Shown here: piece after piece, positions 55,565-64,000 of the stretch | Position numbering within the stretch: the first letter of the stretch is position 1 | Layout: the number at the start of each line of letters is the position of its first letter | Assembly (NCBI GenBank): GCA_030844895.1 | Contig: CM061228.1 | Coordinates: 140,356,444 to 140,420,443, forward strand | Source of the DNA: Ambrosia x helenae | Lineage: Eukaryota; Streptophyta; Magnoliopsida; Asterales; Asteraceae | Direction of reading: 5' to 3' | DNA: 64,000 bases | Notes under the pieces: model-generated | The model's database searches: none | The model's input: only the letters and a program-made list of their open reading frames with translations | Told to the model about the DNA's origin: nothing | Made by a program: the position numbers and the translations under genes

Positions 55565-56030
55565 CAGAGCCGGTCCAAGGTTTTTTGAGGCCCTAAGCGA
55601 ACTAGGAAGTTGGGGCCCTTTGAATTGGTATAAAAAAACGCAAATATCAAAATGCAACATTGATTATTTTTTTTACTCAATCACAAATCACACTACACAT
55701 ATAGATTAGCGTTCTGAGAAAAAATAGTCGTTACATGAATAATCCTTGTTTCGCTTGATATTAAGACATTGAGTAACCATTGATGATGATTGATTACCCT
55801 TAATTTCACTCATACTGCCAATTGCCATCCAAGTCGGTTTAAATTAGTGAGGTCGCAAGTACAGAGGATAGGAGTTGTTTGGTCTTTTATGCCTTTAGTC
55901 ATTAGTTTGTTAAATTAGTCCTAAATACACATGTAATATATAAACAAAGTAGAAAACAAAATTGGAGGCCCTTATTTTTTGGGGGTCCTAGGCTTTTGCC
56001 TGGTTTGCTAAGCCTGTCGGGCCGGCCCTG
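55565..56030. mobile_element. hAT-type non-autonomous element, CAGAGCCGGTCC ends
   Basis: Ends CAGAGCCGGTCCAAGG and TGTCGGGCCGGCCCTG. Flanks ACCACGTG (55557-55564) and AACACGTG (56031-56038) match at 7 of 8. The 466-bp interior is non-coding and AT-rich. Subterminal sequences mirror each other (GGCCCTAAGCGA, GGGGCCC / GGAGGCCC, GGGTCCTAGG). Confidence 0.88.
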
Positions 56031-56038
56031 AACACGTG

Positions 56039-56536
56039 TAGCATGAACTTTATGTACGAAGCCATAATAATAAATCTAAACAGAAATTAAAATTTTGGAA
56101 TCTGGATACTGTGTTTAGAAAGCGTCAATATATACTCAATCTTAGTTGGCTATGTCAGTCACAATTATTTTTTAGCTGTTTACGTATCCCAACCTTCAAT
56201 AGAATAAAATACAGCCAGCCACTTCGATCAGAAGTTAATTTATAATTGATTAGTTTACTTTAGTGCCAATTAAAAAATAAGGTTTATTATGTTAAACATT
56301 GAAAACGAATATTTATAATGTTAAATGTTAATTGTAAAGAAACGGGCCAATAGCACGCTCACATGAAACTAATTAGTTTGTCAACGAAAATATTACTTCT
56401 CAAATATTTTAGCAGGTCAACTAATTGCTCTTTCCAACAATTTCATTTGAATATTCAAAATAAAAAATTCATTTGTTTTTTTAACGGTTATTACTCTTTT
56501 TAACACCAATAAAAAAAAATTTGAAAGGTGATTTTT
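56039..56536. other. Intergenic, nothing recognised
   Basis: AT-rich and non-coding. Confidence 0.5.
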
Positions 56537-56935
56537 TATGTTGTGACAGAGTTCATCACAACCTCCCAGAAGGGGATTCCCTAGCCACTCTACAATGGTC
56601 AGACTATGTTGTCTTAACCAAGTCCACGCTGACGCGATAGTGGCCGGCCCACAAGCGAGTCGAGGCTGCGCATAAGGGGCACTAAAGCTTCCACCCGGAA
56701 AATTTCCCGCCACCTGCCACTTGACAGATGTTGCACCCTCCACAAGAGGCAAACATCTCTGGAGTAAAAGCACGGTAATAGAAAACCGGGGGGGCATTAG
56801 AATCAAACCTGACCCCTCCAAAGAGGGTAGGCTCAACCATCACTTGGCAAAATATCCAACCATAAATGTTGGAAGTGAGAATTGAACCCTTGATCACCTA
56901 AATAAACATAAGGTCTCTCCACCACTCCACCACTA
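56537..56935 (-). mobile_element. SINE-like element, second family
   Basis: On the minus strand the head reads TAGTGGTGGAGTGGTGGAGA with AAGGGTTCAATTCTC as a B-box-like motif. The 3' end is GGGAGGTTGTGATGAACTCT and TTGTGAC. Flanks TTGAAAGGTGATTTTT and TTGAAGGATTTTT could be an eroded duplication. No relation to the GGCCGTTC-tail family. Confidence 0.55.
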
Positions 56936-57525
56936 TTGAAGGATTTTTAACAGCAATAATCATAATTAAACACCATTACCTAAGATTGAATTTGAGACTT
57001 CCCCTCTAAAAGGCCATGGCATCCACCTTTATTAAGTGGGCTAATTCAAATTGACAAAACGATACTGTATTTCATTTCATGCCAATACCACAGCTAGAGG
57101 TTTTAACCTTTTTTGTTGGATGGAAATCATAAGGAAGAGTGGCGAGTTTTTAGAGCGAAATGAGGATATTATTTCTTGGTGATGATCAATGTTAATGATC
57201 ATCTATTATATACATACTTTGAGCGTGTCTTGGTGCCAAAAACAACTGACACAACTGAAAGATCATACCGGTTCGATTTAACTGCCAAGTATAACTGCTA
57301 TATTGTTTCAAACCTAAGATTAAGCAAGTGTATTACATAGTAATTCCATAATAATAAGAGTAAGAATACTAAGTCTTAAGTATATAATACGTCTAATAAA
57401 TTTAACGTCACATTATTGACATAAAAAGAAGGGCTAGCAAGGAGCTAAACATCGAAAGAAATTAAAGTTTGCATAAAACATCAAATTTACGACACGATAT
57501 TAAGGATTTTGGGAATAGTTAAAAT
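56936..57525. other. Intergenic, nothing recognised
   Basis: AT-rich, non-coding. Confidence 0.5.
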
Positions 57526-58045
57526 TAGGGGTGCAAACGAGCCGAGCAGCTCGCGAGCTACTCGAGCTCGGCTCGGCAAAAAGCTCGAAACGAGCCGAGC
57601 TTTATCGAGCTCGAGCCGAGCTTGAGCCTAAAACAAAGCTCGTTTATTTATCGAGCTCGAGCTCGAGCCTAGCATGTGAAGCTCGTTAGGCTCGTCGAGC
57701 CTTATCGAGCCTAGTATAATATTAGTTTTTTGAATATTTAATAATATTTAGCATTCATTTAAAGTTGCTTAGTAAACGAGCCCCGAGCTCGAGCTTCACT
57801 TATCGAGCTCACGAGCCTAAATGAACTATTATTATATTATTTTTATTTAACATATTAACTAATAAATATTAAACGAGCCGAGCCCGAGCCGAGCTCGAGC
57901 TTGAGAAATTACAAACGAGCCGAGCTTGAGCTTTGAAAACAAAGCTCGAATCGAGCCGAGCTCGAACTCGAGCTTTTATAACTTAATCGAGCTCGAGTTC
58001 GAGCCTGGTCGAGCTCGGGCTCGGCTCGGCTCGTTTGCACCCCTA
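57526..58045. mobile_element. hAT-type MITE made of GAGCTCGAGC palindromic repeats, perfect 8-bp TSD
   Basis: Ends TAGGGGTGCAAACGAGC and GCTCGTTTGCACCCCTA are perfect inverted repeats. Exact duplication GTTAAAAT at 57518-57525 and 58046-58053. The 520-bp interior has dozens of overlapping GAGCTCGAGC, GAGCCGAGC and GCTCGGCTCG motifs around a short AT-rich centre. Confidence 0.95.
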
Positions 58046-58053
58046 GTTAAAAT

Positions 58054-59137
58054 AGATTTACGGGGCTTACGGCATATTTGGTTCGAGCCTACAAACGCAT
58101 TTAGCAACCAGTTTAGGTTGTGGGTTAAACTATTTAAACCACTTATTTTTATAGTTCTTAAAAAATTGTATTATGTCGTAGCTCACATTAGTTAAGCATT
58201 TATGTCATAAATTAAAAGAAAAGAATAAATTAAGTTTTATAGTTTAATACGCAAAAGTGGGTTAGAGCACAACTTGTAGCATGTCTACTTGTCATGTTAT
58301 TGTAATCATCATGCTTTGTATTCGTTAATTATTATGTATTCTCTATATAATAATTGTCTTATACATACTTGTATTGCTGATTTCAAACTTATAATTTGGA
58401 GTTTTAGTACACAAACAAAGATAAAGTGGAATATATTATCATGTTAAAAGGGTTGTGTTTGTGTCAGCCCGTAAATACGCATTTTGTTTTCGGGTATGTG
58501 TTTGGCACCTTTTTGGATACATGTAAAATTTTAGAGTTCATGTCCTGTTATATCCATATCCGGACACACGATATGTATAATACTGCAAAACACAACTAAT
58601 CTACTATCATTTAGTTTTATTTAGCAACACAAATTAATAATCAATTCAAGGCAAATGAAGATGGATAGGTCATAAATCAAAATATATATTTTTGTTGCAC
58701 ATCAAACCAAAAGTTGTTCAAAGTCATTAGCTACAAAAACAAAAGGTAGATATAAAAACACGACAACACAAAAGTTCAAAGATCATATCTACTTAAAAAC
58801 GTGCTTAACCGTGTGGGTTCATGATCACACCTGCTAGAGCTGCCTTAACGTTTAGTAAAAGATGTGTGTCATAACTGGTTGCAATTCTCCATGCTAGTGA
58901 TGTACGAACATAAACATGACAAAGGAAGTTGACTTCATATATCAGTTAAAGCACATAGGACACATTAAGTATGAGTTGCATTGTCTTTCACAGCAGCATG
59001 ACCCAATTGATTCGACACAACTTCCACTTCCAAAATCCTGGTTTCTGAAACCATCTAAGTGTGAACGGAGTGGGGGTGGAAATGGTCCCTACACGTGCCA
59101 CATAGCGCTTCACCCCCCCCCCCCCTATAGTCTAAAG
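58054..59137. other. Intergenic, nothing recognised
   Basis: AT-rich; a C-rich run CACCCCCCCCCCCCC-like lies at about 59112-59125. Confidence 0.5.
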
Positions 59138-59200
59138 CAGGGCCGGCCTGCCTATGAAATGGGCAAAGTGGATAATCGTTTTTTTTTTACTTAAAAAATT
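59138..59200. mobile_element. Possible lone end of a CAGGGCCGGCC hAT element
   Basis: CAGGGCCGGCCTGCCTATG resembles the termini of the 55565-56030 element. No opposite end was found. Confidence 0.4.
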
Positions 59201-59548
59201 ATTATATGGAAAAAAACAAAACCTATAATATAATTTAAAACACCAATAAATATGTTAAACATTAGTTTAGTTTAAGTCCATTAAACAATTAAATCATTTT
59301 TCAATTAAACCCAATTAGTTAAGTACGAGTTATGAAAATGGGACATTTTGAAAAGCCCGAATGGGTCTTGCAGAGTCGAGTAATTGGGTAGTGCAGTTTC
59401 GGTTGCTACCAGCCAACTTGATTGTTGGGCTTTTGAATTGGGCTGACCTTTTCTTTATATTGTCAAATTAAATTTTTTCGTCCATCATTAACTTCGTTGA
59501 CCTTAGATAGTAATTATGTGGTATGGAGCGGATCATGGGTTACCTTTG

Positions 59549-59796
59549 TTAGGATCACAGAACACACACGCACACGAACATAAGATTTTATGTGGTTCGG
59601 TCTAAACTGACCTACGTCCACGGGAGCAACTGGGGTTTTTTTAATTATTAAGTGATACGTGATTACAAGTACAAGAGATATATTTATAGGCACTAATTAG
59701 GGTTAAAACCCTATGTTAAACTTGCTCAACAAGTTAATCATACTGGGCCTAAAACGGTTTGGGCCTATAGGTGGGCTGAAAGCAACATCTTCAACA
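59549..59796 (-). repeat. Copia 3' LTR
   Basis: On the minus strand it starts TGTTGAAGATGTTGC after a purine-rich AAGTGAGAGAT tract. It ends GTGATCCTAACA. Length is 248 bp. The purine tract next to it marks it as the 3' LTR. Confidence 0.78.
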
Positions 59797-60255
59797 ATCT
59801 CTCACTTGGTGTCTTCGGACCATGAACTGCACCGTCTCTTTTGTACTTCTTTAAATAAGATCTCCCCTCTAATCTTCAATGCACCTCCAGTTACCCCGAT
59901 CTCCTCAACACTATTCCTGGAGACTAGCTGAAGCTCCCCTGAGCTCCAACTCATCAGTCATGGTTGTGTCTGCCACTAACCCATTCTCTGTCTCTACCGG
60001 CTCCCACTAACACAAATTGTCGGATCCTGAAACACCGTGAGAATAAACACTCTCCATATTCAGCAAGTAATCCACTGGATAGATTTTATCAACTGGAATA
60101 CTGGTTCACCTGACCCAATGTCATCTAGGAATTCTGACTGAAGCACAACCAGTGCTCCCACTACCACGAAAACTGGTCTACCTGAACCTTTCCTCACTTG
60201 CAAAGACAACCTTCTTCTGCTCACAAGATTCTGTGAACCCGACTTTGTTTCTCTT

Positions 60256-60670
60256 CTAAACTAGGACGGTCACTCCCTCAGACAGTAAACTGACCATGTA
60301 AAGCAAACCTCGTTTTCTTCCTCGAGCTATGACAAGATTTCCCTTAACAACTTTCCATTGCATGTTCCCTAATTTAACCTCATGCCCCTGATCATCCAAC
60401 TGCCCGATAGAAATTAATCTCTTCTTCAAACTTGGAATGACCCTGACTTCTTTCAAAGTCCATGAACCGGCTGGAGTCTTCAAATCTAAGTCACTCATGC
60501 CTGTAACTTCAAGAACCTCATCGTTCGCAGTCTTACCTTACCAAAGTCACATTTCTTTAAATTCTACAATGCTTCACTGTTGTGGGTAGCATGAAATGAA
60601 GCACCAGAATCCATGACCCAAGAGTCTCACTACCTTCCACTTAGTCCCAATGCATCAAACCCAAACACAT
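60256..60670 (-). pseudogene. Copia protease and gag-pre-integrase fragment
   Basis: In minus-strand order: SWVMDSGASFHATHNSEAL, which contains the aspartic protease DSGA motif, a stop, then after a frameshift MSDLDLKTPAGSW, TLKEVRVIPSLKKRLISIGQ, LDDQGHEVKL, and VVKGNLVIARGRKRGLLYMV. This is the order found in TNT1-type copia polyproteins, where the protease matures the proteins and the pre-integrase zinc region precedes integrase. The homology then ends, marking the internal deletion. Confidence 0.88.
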
Positions 60671-61200
60671 TCCCAGAAGCAGAATTTCATATATATGACA
60701 TCGACTCTAACAAATGTCCACCCCTCTATGCAGCCCTAATAAGGCAACTATGCCAAGCTCCCACTGTCCATGTTATCCCAACCAGCTAACAAGCAAACGG
60801 TTATAACAGCTGTAGAGCTTTCATGAAATCAAGCGAGACCAAGGATTCTATGACCGTACACACGATCAGTTAATGCAAACACTAACTGAAAGGTCATCCA
60901 AATAGCAACAGTCCACATGACTTGCCACTAGCCTTTTTTTTTCACTTATGTCCTCATCAGCACACCCGCTGCTTCTGTTTTCTCCAGGTTTTACTAGTAA
61001 AAGAAAAAACAAAGCTATCGACTTGCCTATGCCGTTTTCTTTCACCGTGCGAAACGAACTAAAACCAAAACCACTTGCTCGATTTCCTTCTGTTCGTTTT
61101 TTTCTGCAACCTAGTTGAACTTTACACCTCGGTTCACCAACTAAAATCCGCACCGTTAAACTTATCAGATGAAAACGTGTAAATCTACAGATCGCGTGCT

Positions 61201-61992
61201 TGTTTGTGTGTTAAGTCCAGTTTGTTGCAGTCAAGTCATTAGTTGAAATTGCATTGTTCTTATTTTATTATTTGTTTGCTTCGGTAGTTTTAATAGAAAA
61301 AAAACCCAAATCTCGATCATTATAGACTAGGAGTCAATAGAGGTTTAGTATCGAAAGTTTGCATTATAGTGTCCATTGATCAATATTCCAGACCTACTTC
61401 TGCTACGCTGCAAGCGGTGCACTTTCCGATTTTGTGTGGCTTAGTGGTTTTTCTTTTTTCACACATCACTCATTTCCCTAAAGTAACCAAGAAAAACTCA
61501 AGGACTCGAAAAGAAATTCACTCAAAAGATTTTATTTGTTGTACATTTTACAGCTTAAGACTTATTAACAGGAACTTGTATTATGTTTATGTGACAAAAA
61601 TCAATTGTACTAAATGAAGAAAAGTTGGTGAGGGGTTGTTATCATTAACAACGCAACTTAGGGATACCCGTAGCCAATGCACATTGAGAGGGGAGGTCGA
61701 CATCATGGGTGATGGGGGCCGCTATCAAGCATGAGTTGGGTCGACGAGTTTTGGAATTACATGAAACATGCAACGAGTGAATTTCAAAATTTAAAGTAAA
61801 CTTTTGCCTACCTTTCTAGTCTTGTGAAAAAGATCTTTAATTTTTCAATGTGACACATTTATCATTTTAGTTAGATAATATTAAAATGGAAAGGAAAAGA
61901 AACAACTCGTGTGTGCACTCGAAAGTGATCTCACATGTGAATTTTTTAGACATCAACATCTTTTTTTTAACGGCTAAGTTTACTTCTCTACA
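61201..61992. other. Intergenic, nothing recognised
   Basis: No gene. TTTTTTTTAACGGCTAAG at 61962 looks like a bare SINE tail. Confidence 0.45.
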
Positions 61993-62297
61993 TTTTTTTT
62001 TTTTAAACGGCGATTGACTACAACAGGTGAGAGGATCGCACCACGAAGTCCGGAGTTGGACTGGCGGGCCCAGCTACCCCCTTGGGCGAGGCATCCGAAA
62101 GGGGCTAGGCGCTCCCAGAGAAATTTCCAGCCGGAAGCTACTCCCTAATGGGCGCTTTCTGTTGCAGCCTCCGCACCGAAGCCAAAGTAACCGCACTATA
62201 ATAGAAACTCGGGTGTGCTCAAGAATCGAACCAGAGACCTATAGCCTCAATGGTTCTCATCCATCATTGCAATGACCAACTGAGCTAGAGTCTGTAC
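61993..62297 (-). mobile_element. tRNA-derived SINE, diverged relative
   Basis: On the minus strand: head GACTCTAGCTCAGTTGGTCA (A box), CTCTGGTTCGATTCTTG (B box), a body different from the 50.8-kb copy, and 3' end CGCCGTTT plus A tail. It may be a related subfamily sharing the tail. No duplication found. Confidence 0.78.
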
Positions 62298-62391
62298 TTT
62301 CACACTAATATTATGGTATTAAACCTGAGATCCCGCCATCTTTTTTTTTAACGGCAAACGTTACATCTCCTATATATTACACCAATGTATA

Positions 62392-63201
62392 TCTATATAT
62401 ATATATATATATTGCAAAGGGATTAATCCTACATGTCATACTCTTATGTAATCTCTCATTTGAGAGATGCCACATAGGATGTGATGTGGCAACTCTAAAC
62501 TAATTAAAAAAAAGAAATAAATATGATTTAACCTAATCTATTATAATCTTTAATCTAATCTATTAAATACTTAATCTACTAAATCTAAATATTAAACCTT
62601 TATTATTTTATTTCTTGTGTTTCCTCCCATATCTTTTAGACGTTAATATCTTTTATATACAAGATTTTTTAAAGAAAAAAATTACACCAAATTAACGAGC
62701 GTTTTATTATCTTTCCAACGAGTACCATAGTGCTATATAAAAATCGGAGAAAAAAATGACTATTTTTTTGTAACCCGATTGGTATTGTGTCGGGTTTTGG
62801 GATTAGTTTAAAAAAAATTGTGGGTTTGGGTCGGGTCTGGGATTAGGTGATAACCGACCCGATTACTCGAAACAACATACCCAAATACCCGAACTACATA
62901 CCCGATCATATACCCATGAAATTTTTAACGCATCACATAACCTTTAGACTAATGCGTTCGATATTTCAATAATTAACTTTTTTTTTCTTATTTCATGTTA
63001 GTTCCTTTTAGAATGATCGATTACAAACTTCCGAATTCATTTGTAATGGCACTAGATTTATACCCCGGCGCAAAGATTCGTTTTTTTTTTTATATTTAAA
63101 TATGATAACTTATGGCAGAAATTTGTTTAAAATAATAATAATATATTTTATTATGTTATATTAGATATTTCAACCCGAGACGCTTTCGGGATAAAAACTA
63201 G
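62392..63201 (+). mobile_element. Non-autonomous Helitron
   Basis: Starts TCTATATATATATATATATA after A. Ends CCCGAGACGCTTTCGGGATAAAAACTAG before T; the CCCGA/TCGGG hairpin stands 7 bp before CTAG. The stretch 62620-62770 is about 90 percent or more like 26440-26590 by eye. An ACCCGAC/GTCGGGT-rich patch lies near 62775-62915. No helicase is encoded. Confidence 0.85.
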
Positions 63202-63654
63202 TAAATCTATATTACAACACCCTTGCCGATGATTGAACCTGGGATCCCACCATCTAATCCAACAACTTTCAACCACCAATAATACTTGCCGCAACTCAAT
63301 ATTAAACATTTATTTAGTAATCTCTACCCTCTGAATAACTTTGGTTACTTTATTAATGTTCAAAAACCTCGTGGGTGTGAGTTCCCTGGTTTTTTTTTTT
63401 TTTTTTCAGCATGGACACAACCCAAAACCACCATGGTTAACATTCTAAAACTTAGATTAAATATTTTAATTGTTCTTCTCCACTTAAACATGCAACTACC
63501 GAGACATTTGAGTCCGCATCCATGACATTTTGACCTACTATTTAGATATAAGGACTGAGTTAGTAATAAAGAATCGGTTAACAATTTGATGACAATTTTT
63601 CAAGTCAATTTGAAGTTAATAATCATCACATTTTAAGTAAAGTATAAGCTTTTT
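63202..63654. other. Intergenic, nothing recognised
   Basis: AT-rich, non-coding. Confidence 0.5.
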
Positions 63655-63870
63655 TTTTAAAGGCTTAGTTCAGTGGAAATCCTTATACAACCCTAACCTA
63701 GAGGTTCCAAGTTCGAATCCCTAACCACACACCGGTGTCCACCTTGCCTAAGCTCAAACCGTCACGGGGAATTTTTTTTGTGGTGTGCATGAATCGAACC
63801 TGTGACCTACCCTGAAGATGGGAACCCCTAAGGCAAAACCCAGGAAAATCCTAGAATACTTGTTGAAGGC
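63655..63870 (+). repeat. tRNA/SINE-like sequence with facing B boxes
   Basis: GGCTTAGTTCAGTGGAAATC (A-box-like) and AAGTTCGAATCCC (B box) lie 60 bp apart on the plus strand. A second B-box-like GGTTCGATTCATG faces it on the minus strand at about 63800. It may be two SINE heads or a SINE dimer; no tail was found. Confidence 0.45.
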
Positions 63871-64000
63871 CTTGGGGATAAGCTCACATCTTCAATTGAA
63901 TTAAAATTCAAATGAGAAAACAATAGATTATCTTGCCCCACAACCGAAATTTAACTTGGTAGGGTTAGTCATGCAAAATCTATGATATCTACCATTACTT

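Larger units (their letters stand above)
59549..61200 (-). mobile_element. Ty1/copia element, minus strand, internally deleted
   Basis: A 3' LTR and pieces of the gag-protease-prei-integrase region are present, while integrase, reverse transcriptase and RNase H are missing between them. No 5' LTR was found up to 62 kb. The right limit is approximate. Confidence 0.75.

Noticed and set aside
60866..61153. 95-codon minus-strand frame as copia gag
   Set aside because: Position fits the region upstream of the protease, but I see no zinc knuckle or clear gag motif, so it is not annotated separately.

Overview
This is a plant nuclear genome window, very probably from a eudicot. It is AT-rich and gene-poor, and most of it is transposon debris. 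The genes recognised are plant families with normal plant introns: an AHL AT-hook protein, a plant U-box E3 ligase, a CHY1-type 3-hydroxyisobutyryl-CoA hydrolase, a plant TTL purine-catabolism protein and a SABATH methyltransferase. A tRNA-headed SINE family with a GTTGGCCGTTC-poly(A) 3' end recurs, and from memory this looks Asteraceae-like, but I cannot confirm a family or species. There is no prokaryotic, CRISPR or operon content.

Layout. 0-2.2 kb: 3' end of a Ty3 chromovirus (RNase H, integrase, chromodomain, LTR). 3.4-4.6 kb: SABATH methyltransferase pseudogene. 4.7-5.0 kb: solo LTR with a perfect target-site duplication (TSD). 5.7-6.2 kb: SINE tail and a hAT-type MITE. 7.0-8.7 kb: reverse-transcriptase-type pseudogene split by a young 1.35-kb non-autonomous LTR element with near-identical LTRs. 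12-17 kb: relics of a PIF/Harbinger element (Myb/SANT-like gene and transposase piece). 18.8 kb: SINE. 19.67-20.45 kb: intact intronless AHL gene. 24-27.3 kb: dense block of Helitrons, Tourist MITEs and a hAT deletion derivative. 29.8-31.7 kb: duplicated, non-functional copy of the 5' end of the CHY1-like gene. 31.8-34.3 kb: TTL gene with three single-base frameshifts. 35.9-41.9 kb: intact 14-exon CHY1-like gene, 379 aa, ending in SKL, with several MITEs in its introns. 44.5-46.3 kb: L1-type LINE remnant. 46.7-49.7 kb: a 2.96-kb element with long terminal inverted repeats (TIRs), sitting inside a (TA)n tract and packed with palindromic and tandem repeats. 51.3-52.6 kb: intact intronless U-box/ARM E3 ligase. 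52.9-64 kb: SINEs, LINE and copia fragments, three hAT-type elements and a Helitron.

The intact genes are AHL, CHY1-like and the U-box protein. They do not form a pathway. TTL (urate degradation) and CHY1 (valine catabolism and beta-oxidation) are both peroxisomal enzymes in plants and are adjacent here, but TTL looks disabled. The most informative structures are the partial duplication of the CHY1 5' region, where each copy supplies the empty site for an insertion in the other, and the (TA)n-inserted TIR element at 46.7-49.7 kb. I see no evidence for a wholly new biological system. The window is best described as a nested transposon landscape around three working genes. All calls are by eye; exon borders were chosen from GT/AG sites and reading-frame continuity.
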